The notes below the pieces were generated by a model. That model had not been told where the DNA came from. It searched no databases and worked only from the letters and a program-made list of their open reading frames with translations. Shown here one piece after another: positions 23,760 through 32,570 of a stretch of 42,375 bases of DNA. The stretch's first letter is position 1. Each line of letters opens with the position of its first letter. The translations under genes and the position numbers were made by a program. This stretch comes from Candidatus Sabulitectum sp. Lineage in GTDB: Bacteria > Fermentibacterota > Fermentibacteria > Fermentibacterales > JCC-6. The stretch is taken from assembly GCA_029938555.1 (NCBI GenBank), contig JAOZUR010000003.1, forward strand, positions 1-42,375, given 5' to 3'.

Positions 23760-24669
23760 ATCGGTTTACTCTGAAGTGGCAGACCTCTGCACCACTTTTT
23801 CTTATGTAATTCTGATGATAGTCTTCTGCCAACCAGAAATTATCTGCTGGAATAACTTCAGTAGCAACATCAAGATCACGGCTTTGAAGAAATGATATTA
23901 ATTCATTAGTAACATCTTGTTGGGCTGAAGTTGTGTAAAAAACTGCAGACCTGTATTGTGTCCCAATATCAACGCCTTGACCATTTACTTGCGTTGGGTC
24001 GTGTATCTCAAAAAATGCTATAGCAAGGTCTCTGAAAGAAACTGTGTTTCTATTAAAAACAACTTTAACTGTTTCAGTATGACCTGTTGAACCGCTACAG
24101 ACTTCATTGTATTCGGGGTTTACTATTGTACCACCCATGTATCCAGATTCAGCGAAAAGAACCCCATTTGTATTGTCGAAAATATGTTCTACTCCCCAAA
24201 AACATCCACCTGCAAAATATGCGGTTTCCAGTTCATTTCCATTTATGAAATTCATGGAAATTGAGTTCACGCAATGTCTTGTATCTGTATCAGTATAACC
24301 TTCACCTGTAAAAACATGTCCAAGATGACCACCACATGATGTGCAAATGATCTCGGTTCTCAATCCATCATTGTCTGGTCTAATGGTGACAGCATTTGTA
24401 ATACTCTGATCAAAAGCTGGCCATCCACAGTGAGCTTTAAATTTAGTATCAGAAATATAGAGAGCGGCATTACACCTTTTGCAGGTATAAACTCCATTTG
24501 TAAATGTATCAAGATAAATACCTGTTCCTGGTCTTTCCGTAGCTCCATTTATTATTACTGATTGCTCTTCCGGGGAAAGTTTATTGTAACTCATATCTAT
24601 ATCTCCATTCAACAGGAAAAAGCTTAAAATAATGCTTATAAAATATTTAATCTTACTACCTCCATTCAT
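23746..24669 (-). CDS. msrBA: Methionine sulfoxide reductase fusion MsrB-MsrA, probably exported
   Basis: One protein carries both stereospecific repair activities for oxidised methionine. The MsrB domain (about residues 30-145) has zinc cysteines C63/C66 and C109/C112 and the catalytic C133 in RHCVNSISMNF. The MsrA domain (about 148-307) has GGCFWG with catalytic C156, followed by GYMGGTIVNPEYNEVCSGSTGH. Both catalytic residues are Cys, not Sec. The ATG at 24669 has AAGG eight bases upstream and gives a hydrophobic N-terminus (YFISIILSFFLLNG), suggesting export or anchoring. A second in-frame ATG at 24594, preceded by GGAGAT, would give a cytoplasmic form. It ends 14 bases inside the convergent lipoprotein gene. 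Confidence 0.93.
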   Translation of the reverse strand: MNGGSKIKYFISIILSFFLLNGDIDMSYNKLSPEEQSVIINGATERPGTGIYLDTFTNGVYTCKRCNAALYISDTKFKAHCGWPAFDQSITNAVTIRPDNDGLRTEIICTSCGGHLGHVFTGEGYTDTDTRHCVNSISMNFINGNELETAYFAGGCFWGVEHIFDNTNGVLFAESGYMGGTIVNPEYNEVCSGSTGHTETVKVVFNRNTVSFRDLAIAFFEIHDPTQVNGQGVDIGTQYRSAVFYTTSAQQDVTNELISFLQSRDLDVATEVIPADNFWLAEDYHQNYIRKSGAEVCHFRVNRFTTE

Positions 24670-24827
24670 CAATAATACCTTAAATCATAAGGAAGTTCCC
24701 GAAAAAAAGGGAAAATTTTAATTTGAAAAGATATTTAGATTACTTTTTATGTTCATCCTTTGTTTCCCGAAGAAGGGCAGTACGGCACAGTCTAATTATA
24801 TTAGTGTTGTAGAAATTTGCTTTTTAA

Positions 24828-26081
24828 ATGAAAGGGGTTCTTTTGTCAAGCGCACTTTTTAGTTTCAAGACCATGTATAAATGGGATAATGTGAATGTTG
24901 AATCTTTGGCTCTTTTTGATGAATGGCGTAAAAAGGGAAAACTAGGCTTTTTAGACCTGCCATTTAACACAGAACTTTGCGAGAAAACAATATTACTTGC
25001 AGATAAAATTAGCGCAGAAGTTGATACACTTTTTGTTGCCGGTATAGGTGGTTCATCACTGGGGCTTCGATCAATTCTTTCAGCCCTTGATGAAAATATT
25101 CGTGGAAAAGTTATAGTAGTTGACTCACCTGATTCAAAAGTAATCAAAAGAGCTGTTGCCGGTGTTGATTCAAAAAAAGCTGCCATTTGTGTTATCACAA
25201 AGTCTGGTGGAACCGCTGAAACTTTATCTATTTTTATGGAACTTCGTAATAACTTGGGTACAGATGTACCAGTAATTGCCATTACAGACCCAAAGAAAGG
25301 CGAATTGCGCAAACTAGGGGTTCAACATAATTGGAGTATGCTTCCGGTGCCAGAGAATGTAGGAGGAAGATTCAGTGTTCTGTCTCCTGTTGGTTTGTTC
25401 CCAGCAGCATTTGCCGGTATTGATACAAAAGGGCTTCTTGCAGGAGCAGGTGAAGTAGTAAATGATTTCGACGAACACGGAAAAAACAGTTTGGCTGGCA
25501 GGATAACAGCAGCATTCTTATCAAAATTCACAAGTCATCCTGTTCACGTATTCATGCCATATTCTGATTTTCTTTACGACACAGCTTTGTGGTTTGCTCA
25601 ACTCTGGGCAGAAAGCTTGGGCAAAGCTGAAGATATATCTGGCAAGCAAGTTAATATTGGTCAAACCCCTCTTGCATGCCGAGGACCAGCTGACCAACAT
25701 TCTCTTGTTCAATTATTTATGGCAGGACCATCCGACAAAACAATTACTATTCTTACAGAAGGTTCACCTAACTCATCAGCACCAAAACCAGGTGACTTTA
25801 GTGGCATCTCTACCATGGGTTATCTTGAAGGTAGAAATCCAAATGAACTTAGAATGGCCGAAGCAGATGCTACTTCTACTTCACTGTCTCAAAGAGGTTT
25901 ACCGGTTTCCAGAATTCATATTCCAGAAATCTCTTCTGAGTATCTTGGGCAAATATTTATGTCTCTTGAAATAGCCACAACGCTGGCAGGGCTTACGTTG
26001 GGTGTGAATCCTCTGGATCAGCCAGGAGTAGAGATAGGTAAAATATTGACATACAAAGCCATGGGTAGGGCTGGCTATTGA
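24828..26081 (+). CDS. pgi: Glucose-6-phosphate isomerase
   Basis: Pgi interconverts glucose 6-phosphate and fructose 6-phosphate. The product (about 410-417 residues) belongs to the short bacterial form. Motifs are present in order: VAGIGGSSLGLRSIL, VITKSGGTAETLSIF (phosphate-binding), VGGRFSVLSPVGLFP, and near the C-terminus NPLDQPGVEIGKILTYKAM, which includes the catalytic Lys region. The start is ambiguous. The ATG at 24828 lacks a ribosome-binding site, while AAAGGGG right after it is well placed for the in-frame TTG at 24843. It opens a long plus-strand gene string and overlaps the next gene as TTGA. The 155 bases upstream show no clear promoter. Confidence 0.94.
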   Translation: MKGVLLSSALFSFKTMYKWDNVNVESLALFDEWRKKGKLGFLDLPFNTELCEKTILLADKISAEVDTLFVAGIGGSSLGLRSILSALDENIRGKVIVVDSPDSKVIKRAVAGVDSKKAAICVITKSGGTAETLSIFMELRNNLGTDVPVIAITDPKKGELRKLGVQHNWSMLPVPENVGGRFSVLSPVGLFPAAFAGIDTKGLLAGAGEVVNDFDEHGKNSLAGRITAAFLSKFTSHPVHVFMPYSDFLYDTALWFAQLWAESLGKAEDISGKQVNIGQTPLACRGPADQHSLVQLFMAGPSDKTITILTEGSPNSSAPKPGDFSGISTMGYLEGRNPNELRMAEADATSTSLSQRGLPVSRIHIPEISSEYLGQIFMSLEIATTLAGLTLGVNPLDQPGVEIGKILTYKAMGRAGY

Positions 26082-27325
26082 TTCTGATTTTTTCAGTTCT
26101 TCTTGCGGTTTTTCCGAATTCATCCACTGAAGATTGGTATACACTGCTTCAAGGGAATTACAAACTTGAAAGTTCTGCTGATTTTTTGTTAGGTTCAGAA
26201 AATAACAGCAATGTTCTTGTTGAAAATCTTCCGGTTGTCGCTTACGGAACAATACCCCAGATTCCATGGCCTTCAGCAAATTATGTTGATCCGCTTCAAA
26301 GCGGAATGTGGGGTAGAGGTACATGGAATATCTCCATAATACAACGAGCCTTCCAGGATTCTGTCAGTATTTCTAAAATAGGTTTAATGCAGAATACAAA
26401 AGATCATAGCAGATATGTTTTTCTTCTTGACAGACCACTTCCCTTAGGATCTTCGGGAAATTTTCAAATGATTCGTGATGATTCCCTTCGTCTGTTTTCT
26501 GCAGTTATTAAAAAAAATGACTTCATCAACAGAACTATGAGTTGGGAAGGCAATAACTACGGTTGGGGAAGCTGGACCAGCTGGTTTTCTGAAAGAGAAA
26601 ATCTATATGCACGGGTGGGTTTTTCAAGACTTTCTTCTGGTGACAGGCGACCAGAGATATTAACTGGTTTTTCCATGAATTATTCAGTCTTTCAATTTGA
26701 AGGAGGAGGCTCTGCTTCCTACGTAGACAGTACTATTCAAGGACGAGGTCTAACAGGACTATCAACCAATATAGAAAAAATGAGACTTTCAGTTTATTTT
26801 GATTCAAGCCCTGAAGGAGAAAGTTTTTGGGGTGGAATATCTAGGCCTCTTGGGTCTATGCAGATATCTGCTTTGATTTCAAAACCAGCGAATGAAAATT
26901 TGTTCCAAACAATATCAGTTAGACACGATAATTTCAACATAATCGGCAGATTCATAAATGAAACTGCCGTTGCTGCTGACGGACAAATTAGAAAGGGTAT
27001 TTTTCGCGGAAAGGGTGCCGCCTGTTGGAATTTTGAAAGTGACTCTTTATCTGTAAGTAGTTGGATGCTTCTAGGAGTAGATTGGTATCGTGCAAGATTC
27101 GAAGCTGGCCCTAGAATAAGAGCAGGATTTACAACAGATGGAATAACTGAAGAGAAACTTGATCTGCTGGTGGGATTTACCCTTGCTACTTTTTCATTCG
27201 CCGGAGCAGTGGAAGATATGATTGAAGAAACAGAACGAAGCTGGTCTTTTGGAATTACATGGTTTTTTACTGACCAGTCTCCGGTAAGACCAATAGGTGA
27301 GGAGGAAGTAAGAAATGAAAACTAA
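26078..27325 (+). CDS. Exported outer-membrane barrel-like protein
   Basis: The 415-residue protein begins with a hydrophobic signal (ILIFSVLLAVFP). The mature part is made of amphipathic beta-strands rich in Trp, Phe, Ser and Gly, such as NNYGWGSWTSWFSERENLYARV and RPLGSMQISALISKP; the last third has alternating strands ending near WSFGITWFFTDQ. This is the appearance of an outer-membrane beta-barrel, but no named family was recognised. The start is a TTG overlapping pgi by four bases, with AGGG about eight bases upstream. It overlaps purN by 11 bases and so is probably transcribed with it. No TW-IK tail is present. Confidence 0.65.
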   Translation: MILIFSVLLAVFPNSSTEDWYTLLQGNYKLESSADFLLGSENNSNVLVENLPVVAYGTIPQIPWPSANYVDPLQSGMWGRGTWNISIIQRAFQDSVSISKIGLMQNTKDHSRYVFLLDRPLPLGSSGNFQMIRDDSLRLFSAVIKKNDFINRTMSWEGNNYGWGSWTSWFSERENLYARVGFSRLSSGDRRPEILTGFSMNYSVFQFEGGGSASYVDSTIQGRGLTGLSTNIEKMRLSVYFDSSPEGESFWGGISRPLGSMQISALISKPANENLFQTISVRHDNFNIIGRFINETAVAADGQIRKGIFRGKGAACWNFESDSLSVSSWMLLGVDWYRARFEAGPRIRAGFTTDGITEEKLDLLVGFTLATFSFAGAVEDMIEETERSWSFGITWFFTDQSPVRPIGEEEVRNEN

Positions 27326-27908
27326 AATAGCAGTTTTTGCATCAGGAACAGGATCTAATTTCAAAGCACTTGTTCAGGGCGATACTGGGGATGGTGAGAT
27401 AAAACTTCTTCTTACTGACAATAAAGATGCAGGGGCTCTAGCTCTTGCTGAAACACTGGGAATTGAAGCATTCTATAAATATCCAGGAAAATTTAAAACA
27501 AAATTCAGCGTTAAAGAAGAACAGAATTGGGTAGATTTTTTGATAAAAAAGAACATTCAACTCATCTGTCTTGCAGGTCTCATGAGAATTATCAAAGGGC
27601 CTCTACTTGAAGAGTTTCAAGGTAGAATACTTAATATTCATCCTTCGTTATTGCCGTCTTTTCCTGGCCTTGATGGAGCTGGACAGGCATTTAGATATGG
27701 GGTAAAAATAGCCGGCTGTACAGTTCATTATGTGGACAAAGGAACAGACACAGGTCCAATCATTTTTCAAGAAGCTGTGCAGGTTCTTGATACAGACAAC
27801 CGAGATTCTCTTGCAGCTAGGATACTAAAAAAAGAACATGAATTATTCTCAAAAGCTGTAAAAGCTCATTGTTCTGGAAGAGCAGTATATTCTATGGTAA
27901 ATCGCTAA
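27315..27908 (+). CDS. purN: Phosphoribosylglycinamide formyltransferase
   Basis: PurN transfers a formyl group from 10-formyltetrahydrofolate to GAR in purine synthesis. The 197-residue length fits. Motifs seen are the phosphate-binding FASGTGSNFKAL (residues 8-19), LAGLMRI, the catalytic block LNIHPSLLPSFPGLDG (about 105-120, with Asn and His), and VHYVDKGTDTGPIIFQ (about 138-153) with the catalytic Asp. GAGGAGG precedes the ATG. It overlaps the barrel gene by 11 bases. No other purine genes are in the window. Confidence 0.95.
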   Translation: MKTKIAVFASGTGSNFKALVQGDTGDGEIKLLLTDNKDAGALALAETLGIEAFYKYPGKFKTKFSVKEEQNWVDFLIKKNIQLICLAGLMRIIKGPLLEEFQGRILNIHPSLLPSFPGLDGAGQAFRYGVKIAGCTVHYVDKGTDTGPIIFQEAVQVLDTDNRDSLAARILKKEHELFSKAVKAHCSGRAVYSMVNR

Positions 27909-27932
27909 AGCTGATAAGGAGGGGTGTGCGGA

Positions 27933-28865
27933 ATGTATTCTATGGTAATGTTTCTTGTTTTTTTGATGTTCAGCGGCCAGGAGGCACCGGTTTCAAGTGA
28001 ACCAGTTTTTTCTATTTCAGTAAATAATGCACAGTTAGATCCTCACATGATGGCTTTCGTGGTTTCAGCTGGCGAACAGGTAACTTTATCCTGTAATGAT
28101 TCTCTTAACTGGTCAATTCCTTCTCTAGATTTTAACAGTACATGCAGAAATTTTACTTTTACACTACCCAGATCACATGGAACTTATATAGTAACAGCTT
28201 CTGATTCAATAGCATATCAGGAATGGATAATGATTGTGCCCCTAAGCAGTGATCAATTCAGAACAGCATCTATTAATTCTTTTTCTGTGGGTTTTTATGG
28301 TGATGGTAACTCAAGAGATAATCTTCCTGATCGAGGTTTTATTGAGCTTTGGCCTGATGTATTTGAGGCTAGAATTTCTACCCATCTTAGTTTCTCAGAT
28401 TTTTTAGGACATACCCAGGGCTCTTGGCCTCAATACATGGTTCTTGATTTACGACTTGTACACAAACTAGAATGTGTTTTTGAAGAAGTTGCAAAATCAT
28501 ACCCTGAAGCCCGTGATATTCACTGCATAAGTGGCTTCAGAACTCCTGTTTATAATGAGGCTATTGGAAATGAAACCGGCTTCAGCCTGCATCTCTACGG
28601 TGCTGCATCTGATTTCTGGATCGAGGGCTGGCCTGATAATGATTTAATTGATGATCTTGATAGAAATAAACGAATTGATGTTTTTGATGGTGAATTCATT
28701 GTTGATGCTGCCAGAAGACTTGAAGCTTCGGGAGAAGTCGTTGTAGGTGGAGCATCTGCATATCGATGGATTACCTCACATGGACCATTTGTTCATCTTG
28801 ATACACGGGGCACGCCAGCTGTATGGCAGACAAGAGAAAGTCTTGTGGATAACCCTGTTTTATAA
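27933..28865 (+). CDS. Exported M15-type peptidase (peptidoglycan carboxypeptidase-like)
   Basis: The ATG at 27933 is chosen because AAGGAGG ends ten bases upstream; an in-frame GTG at 27924 would sit almost on that site. The product (about 310 residues) has a hydrophobic N-terminal signal, a beta-rich N-terminal domain (about residues 25-110), and a C-terminal M15A/DUF882-like zinc peptidase domain. Visible motifs are CISGFRTPVYNEAIG, SLHLYGAASDFWI (zinc ligands His and Asp) and GPFVHLDTRG (third ligand His). Such enzymes cleave the peptide stems of the cell wall. An L,D-transpeptidase gene follows 13 bases later, supporting a cell-wall role. Between the ligands lies an acidic insertion (DNDLIDDLDRNKRIDVFDGE). 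Confidence 0.82.
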   Translation: MYSMVMFLVFLMFSGQEAPVSSEPVFSISVNNAQLDPHMMAFVVSAGEQVTLSCNDSLNWSIPSLDFNSTCRNFTFTLPRSHGTYIVTASDSIAYQEWIMIVPLSSDQFRTASINSFSVGFYGDGNSRDNLPDRGFIELWPDVFEARISTHLSFSDFLGHTQGSWPQYMVLDLRLVHKLECVFEEVAKSYPEARDIHCISGFRTPVYNEAIGNETGFSLHLYGAASDFWIEGWPDNDLIDDLDRNKRIDVFDGEFIVDAARRLEASGEVVVGGASAYRWITSHGPFVHLDTRGTPAVWQTRESLVDNPVL

Positions 28866-28878
28866 TTGGAGAGGTTAA

Positions 28879-29661
28879 ATGAAAATTCCTATTATTGTTC
28901 TTCTTTCTCTGTTAATAGTTGCACTTGCCATGAGTTTGACTACAGTTTACCGTATGGATGAAAAAGTCAACTATATGCATGATTTGGTAAGTGAATATGA
29001 TGATATAGTTCAACATGTAACAGCCCAAAGAGATACTCTGGCTCTGATGAATTCTGCATTTGCAGCAAGAGTCGATTCTGTACCACGGCTTCAACACAGG
29101 GCAGACTCTCTTCAGGTTCGTCTTGATGAAGCTGAACTTGTTCGTAACTATCTTGGCTATTATCTAGTGATTGATACAGGGCAAAATCGTTTTCATCTCA
29201 GGCGTGGTGGTCTTCTAGTTAGATCTGGATACTGTGGAACAGGCAAGGGATGGACTGCGAATGACAGCGGAATGGTATGGAATTTCAGCACTCCCAGGGG
29301 AATTAGATATGTTGTAAAAAAAGGAGAAAACCCTTACTGGTATAAACCAGACTGGTACTGGCTTGAGCAAGACCTGAGACCACCAAGACCTGGCCAAGAC
29401 ATTTTAATACCTGATAGTTTGTCATGGGAAGAACAAGTTGTTTTTTACAATGATTCTCTCTCTTCAGCAGAACGAGTATGGGTTCGTGCAGTTCCAGGCG
29501 CTTTGGGAAATTTCAAAGTTGACCTTGGCGGGGGAATTCTTCTTCATTATGGTGTTGGAAGGGGTCGAAATGTTAGTCACGGTTGTATTCGATTGAGCAA
29601 TGCGGATCTTGAAGCTCTATATAGAATACTTCCTGTTGGCGCTCCTGTATTGATATACTGA
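28879..29661 (+). CDS. L,D-transpeptidase (YkuD domain), membrane anchored
   Basis: The 260-residue protein has an N-terminal membrane anchor (about residues 3-22), then a coiled-coil-like helix (about 30-90). The YkuD catalytic domain starts at YLVIDTGQNRFHLRRGG and ends with SHGCIRLSN at 233-241, where H234, C236 and R238 are the expected catalytic residues. These enzymes make 3-3 peptidoglycan crosslinks or attach proteins to the wall in the periplasm. Residues about 155-195 contain a Trp/Tyr-rich insertion (NPYWYKPDWYWLEQDL). GGAGAGG precedes the ATG. It is grouped with the M15-type peptidase upstream. Confidence 0.92.
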   Translation: MKIPIIVLLSLLIVALAMSLTTVYRMDEKVNYMHDLVSEYDDIVQHVTAQRDTLALMNSAFAARVDSVPRLQHRADSLQVRLDEAELVRNYLGYYLVIDTGQNRFHLRRGGLLVRSGYCGTGKGWTANDSGMVWNFSTPRGIRYVVKKGENPYWYKPDWYWLEQDLRPPRPGQDILIPDSLSWEEQVVFYNDSLSSAERVWVRAVPGALGNFKVDLGGGILLHYGVGRGRNVSHGCIRLSNADLEALYRILPVGAPVLIY

Positions 29662-29676
29662 TAAAGAAAGGCAATT

Positions 29677-30954
29677 ATGATATCAACTATTATTGGAACA
29701 TCTTCAAAGCGATCCAAACTTAACATTTTCTTGATTGCAGGCACCCTTACAGCAGTTCTTGTGGGAATATTTTTTATTAATCGTACTGAAACAGATTCTC
29801 CCGTATTCAACCAGCAATCTGCTTCTGAAGTAAATCAAGTTACTCCTCAAGTTCCAGCCGTTACTTCTACACCCCTAGAAGAACCACCTGTACTATGGCT
29901 TCAAGCATCAGGCTCCTGCTCAGGTAATGCAGCATGGGGATATGCAGTGGTGGCACCTTTTGATACTTTATGGAGTTTGTCCACAGGACGAGAGTTATTC
30001 AGCCCACCGGCAATTGTGGGTCAAATGATTTTCATTGCAGGTAATGACAAAGTTCTAAGAGCTATAAATATGAATACAGGGCAACAGGTATGGTCAAAAA
30101 CTGTGACATGTGGTTTGTCTGGAGGGGTTGCTGCCGATTCTACGAATGTTTATTTCAGCGGTCAGGATGGATACATGTATGCTTTGAATATGGAAACTGG
30201 ATCTGAAGAATGGAAAACAGGTCTCGGCTTTCACATCTTCACAGATGCCTGTGTTGTTGCAGACAGTCTTGTATTAGCAGGTAACTCAAAAGGCTCAATT
30301 GCAGCACTCGATAGATTAACGGGCTCTCTTGTATGGAGTTATACGGTAGAAGGGTTGCTTTTAGGGCCAGCTATTTCAAATGAGGTTTCAGTTTTTTCAA
30401 CTGAATCTGGTACTGTTGGAGCCTGGGATATTCAGGGAAATTCAATCTGGCTTCGAAATTTCACAACACAGCCATCTGCACCATCAATAAAATCTGATGT
30501 TGTTTATCTTGGTTTTTCAAGTGGAAAAATTCTTGCACTTTCTCTTCTTACCGGAGAAACCATATGGGAATCGTCTTTAAGTGATGTCCAAGGCAGAACC
30601 GTGGTTTCAAGACCTGCTTTAACCAATGATTCACTTCTAGTTTCAGGTACATGTGATAATCGTGTTTTCTGTATGGAAACAACAAGTGGCGAGATTTTAT
30701 GGGAAACCGAGCTTGAAAACTGGGTTGCAGTAACGCCGGCGGTTTGCGACACTATTGTTTATGCAAGTTGTGATGATAACAGGATGTATCTCTTAAGTTT
30801 AAATACTGGTTTAGTAATAGATACTATTGAAACAGGTTCATACTCCGGCACACCTCCGATTCTTATGAACGGAACTTTATTTATTGGAAATTCAGCAGGC
30901 GATTTCGTTGCTATTTCCGGAACAGAACCCTCCATACCTCTTGAAGAAGAATAG
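29677..30954 (+). CDS. Membrane-anchored PQQ-type beta-propeller (BamB-like)
   Basis: The 425-residue protein has a single membrane segment near residues 16-34, then a Ser/Pro/Thr-rich linker, then at least six PQQ-type propeller repeats. Their hallmark W lies in GQQVWSKTV, GSEEWKTGL, GSLVWSYTV, NSIWLRNF, GETIWESSL and GEILWETEL. It resembles BamB, the propeller lipoprotein of the outer-membrane assembly complex, or a general PQQ-repeat sensor, but a transmembrane anchor replaces a lipobox and no other Bam gene is adjacent. The ATG follows GAAAGG. It lies between the L,D-transpeptidase and era in one gene string. Identity as true BamB is unproven. Confidence 0.8.
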   Translation: MISTIIGTSSKRSKLNIFLIAGTLTAVLVGIFFINRTETDSPVFNQQSASEVNQVTPQVPAVTSTPLEEPPVLWLQASGSCSGNAAWGYAVVAPFDTLWSLSTGRELFSPPAIVGQMIFIAGNDKVLRAINMNTGQQVWSKTVTCGLSGGVAADSTNVYFSGQDGYMYALNMETGSEEWKTGLGFHIFTDACVVADSLVLAGNSKGSIAALDRLTGSLVWSYTVEGLLLGPAISNEVSVFSTESGTVGAWDIQGNSIWLRNFTTQPSAPSIKSDVVYLGFSSGKILALSLLTGETIWESSLSDVQGRTVVSRPALTNDSLLVSGTCDNRVFCMETTSGEILWETELENWVAVTPAVCDTIVYASCDDNRMYLLSLNTGLVIDTIETGSYSGTPPILMNGTLFIGNSAGDFVAISGTEPSIPLEEE

Positions 30955-30961
30955 AGTATAA

Positions 30962-31831
30962 ATGCCAAATGGAACAATTCAAAGCGGATACGCTCTTGTA
31001 GCTGGTCTATCTAATACAGGTAAATCAAGTCTTCTCAATGCTTTAACCAAGTCTCAAATTTCCCCTGTAGCTCTTCAGGCAGCATCAACTCGAATGCCTA
31101 TTACAGCCATTTGTACACCTGGAGATGCACAAATTTGCTTCGTAGATACACCTCCTCTTGATGGCAACTTTGATCTATCAATTATTGACTGGGTTGATGT
31201 TATTGTTTTGGTAGTTGATATTAAAACTCTTGATAAAGACCTTACAAACCCGATAATCCAGAATTTCTTAAGACGCGTTAATAAAAAACCTGTTGTTCTT
31301 GCTTTAAGTAAAAGTGATTTTGTTAAACCAGAACATCGATCTGCTTATGTTTACCGCGCAATATACACAAATAAATTTACGGATATTATTCCAGTTACCC
31401 CTCCGCTTGACCACGGAATTAAAGATTTACTGCATTCGGTATTGGTGAATATTCCCAAGCGCATTCGATTATTTCCCAGAGATATAACAACTCTTAACTC
31501 ACAGAGATTCTTAATCTCTGAACAGATCCGTACACAGTTATACAGTTTGTTACCGTTAGAAATTGCAGGAGAAACTGCAGTTCAGATAGAAGAAACATCA
31601 CAGCGAGATGGTAGACTTTACATAAGAGCCAATCTAATTGTTTCAAGAGCTTCGACAAAAGGAATAATTATTGGAAGAAAAGGTCAAAATCTAGAACACA
31701 TCAATAAACTTTCATCACAAACTATAGGACGCTTCACAGGTGAAAAATGCAGACTGGATCTTTGGGTAAAAGTACGAGAAGCGTGGACAACCAATAAAGC
31801 GGATTTGCTTGAATTCGGATATGTCTGCTAA
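30962..31831 (+). CDS. era: GTPase Era with divergent nucleotide-specificity motifs
   Basis: Era is a GTPase with a KH domain that assists 16S rRNA 3'-end maturation and 30S assembly. The 289-residue length and two-domain plan fit: P-loop GLSNTGKSS (15-23), switch region ASTRMPITAI, DTPP at 62-65, and a KH domain with IIGRKGQNLEHI around residue 240. Two motifs deviate: G4 is SKSD (116-119) where NKxD is usual, and the G5 SA(x) position reads VTPPLD. DTPP replaces DTPG in G3. The C-terminal GEKCRLDLWVKVREAW is typical of Era. The gene sits between the PQQ propeller gene and scpA and overlaps scpA by 11 bases. Confidence 0.85.
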   Translation: MPNGTIQSGYALVAGLSNTGKSSLLNALTKSQISPVALQAASTRMPITAICTPGDAQICFVDTPPLDGNFDLSIIDWVDVIVLVVDIKTLDKDLTNPIIQNFLRRVNKKPVVLALSKSDFVKPEHRSAYVYRAIYTNKFTDIIPVTPPLDHGIKDLLHSVLVNIPKRIRLFPRDITTLNSQRFLISEQIRTQLYSLLPLEIAGETAVQIEETSQRDGRLYIRANLIVSRASTKGIIIGRKGQNLEHINKLSSQTIGRFTGEKCRLDLWVKVREAWTTNKADLLEFGYVC

Positions 31832-32570
31832 TCTTCCAAGAGCCTGCAGAATAAATATTGAGGATTTTCAAGGACCTCTAGACCTGCTTCTGTTCCTTAT
31901 AAGAAGAGATGAGCTTGATGTTACAACAATAAATCTTGCAGAAGTAGCCGATCAATATCTTCAATACATCCGAAAAGCTGATGACTTGAATCTGGATGTA
32001 GCAGGCGAATATCTTGTTATGGCTGCTACCCTTACTAGAATGAAAAGCAGGCTTCTTCTTCCTGTGGAAAGAGCGCTTATGGAGGAATCGGAAGACCCAA
32101 TGGAATCACTTAAAAGGCATCTAGTTTTATATAAAGCCTTTAAAGAAGTAGCCTCAGACTTGAAAAATAGTGAATCACTCTGGCGTGATGCTTTTTCGCC
32201 GCCAGGTGAACGGGAAAGATATGAAGACGATAATTCAGAGACCGATCCAGGGCAAACATCTCTTATTGATCTACTGCTTGCTCTTGAGAATATGGCAGAA
32301 AAAAGTGCTTTACCGCCGGAACATCGTGTACGCAAACCTTTATTATCTTTAACGGAATGTGTTAATCTTATTAACAATAAGCTTCCATTGAATTCTTCTG
32401 TGGAATTTACAGATATGGTAGGGGAGAACGCAGATCCAGCACTTGTAGTTTCTTTTTTTGTTACTATTTTAGAGTTAGTAAGACGGGGTTGGTTATCCAC
32501 ACAGCAAAGTTACCAATTTTCACAGATTATCATGAAACGAATAAATGAAGGGTGGAAAAAAAATGCTTGA
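31821..32570 (+). CDS. scpA: Segregation and condensation protein A
   Basis: ScpA is the kleisin that joins Smc head domains in the chromosome-condensing complex. The N-terminal signature, FQGPLDLLLFLIRRDELDV (about residues 14-32), and the helix AGEYLVMAATLTRMKSRLLL are typical, and the C-terminal winged-helix part (FFVTILELVRRGWLS) is present. The ATG at 31821 gives about 249 residues; an in-frame TTG at 31809 is also possible. It overlaps era upstream and scpB downstream (by eight bases), which indicates coupled translation of the two condensin subunits. A charged low-complexity loop (about 120-145) separates the domains. Confidence 0.93.
   Translation: MSANLPRACRINIEDFQGPLDLLLFLIRRDELDVTTINLAEVADQYLQYIRKADDLNLDVAGEYLVMAATLTRMKSRLLLPVERALMEESEDPMESLKRHLVLYKAFKEVASDLKNSESLWRDAFSPPGERERYEDDNSETDPGQTSLIDLLLALENMAEKSALPPEHRVRKPLLSLTECVNLINNKLPLNSSVEFTDMVGENADPALVVSFFVTILELVRRGWLSTQQSYQFSQIIMKRINEGWKKNA

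Noticed and set aside
24797-24802. TATATT as the pgi -10 box
   Set aside because: No acceptable -35 lies 15-19 bases upstream, so no promoter was annotated.
24824-25312. Open frame opposite pgi (162 codons)
   Set aside because: It is antisense to a clear pgi, has no ribosome-binding site and has shadow-like composition.
31961-32500. Open frame opposite scpA (179 codons)
   Set aside because: It mirrors the scpA codon pattern, shows no motif, and Ser/Arg richness is typical of an antisense shadow.
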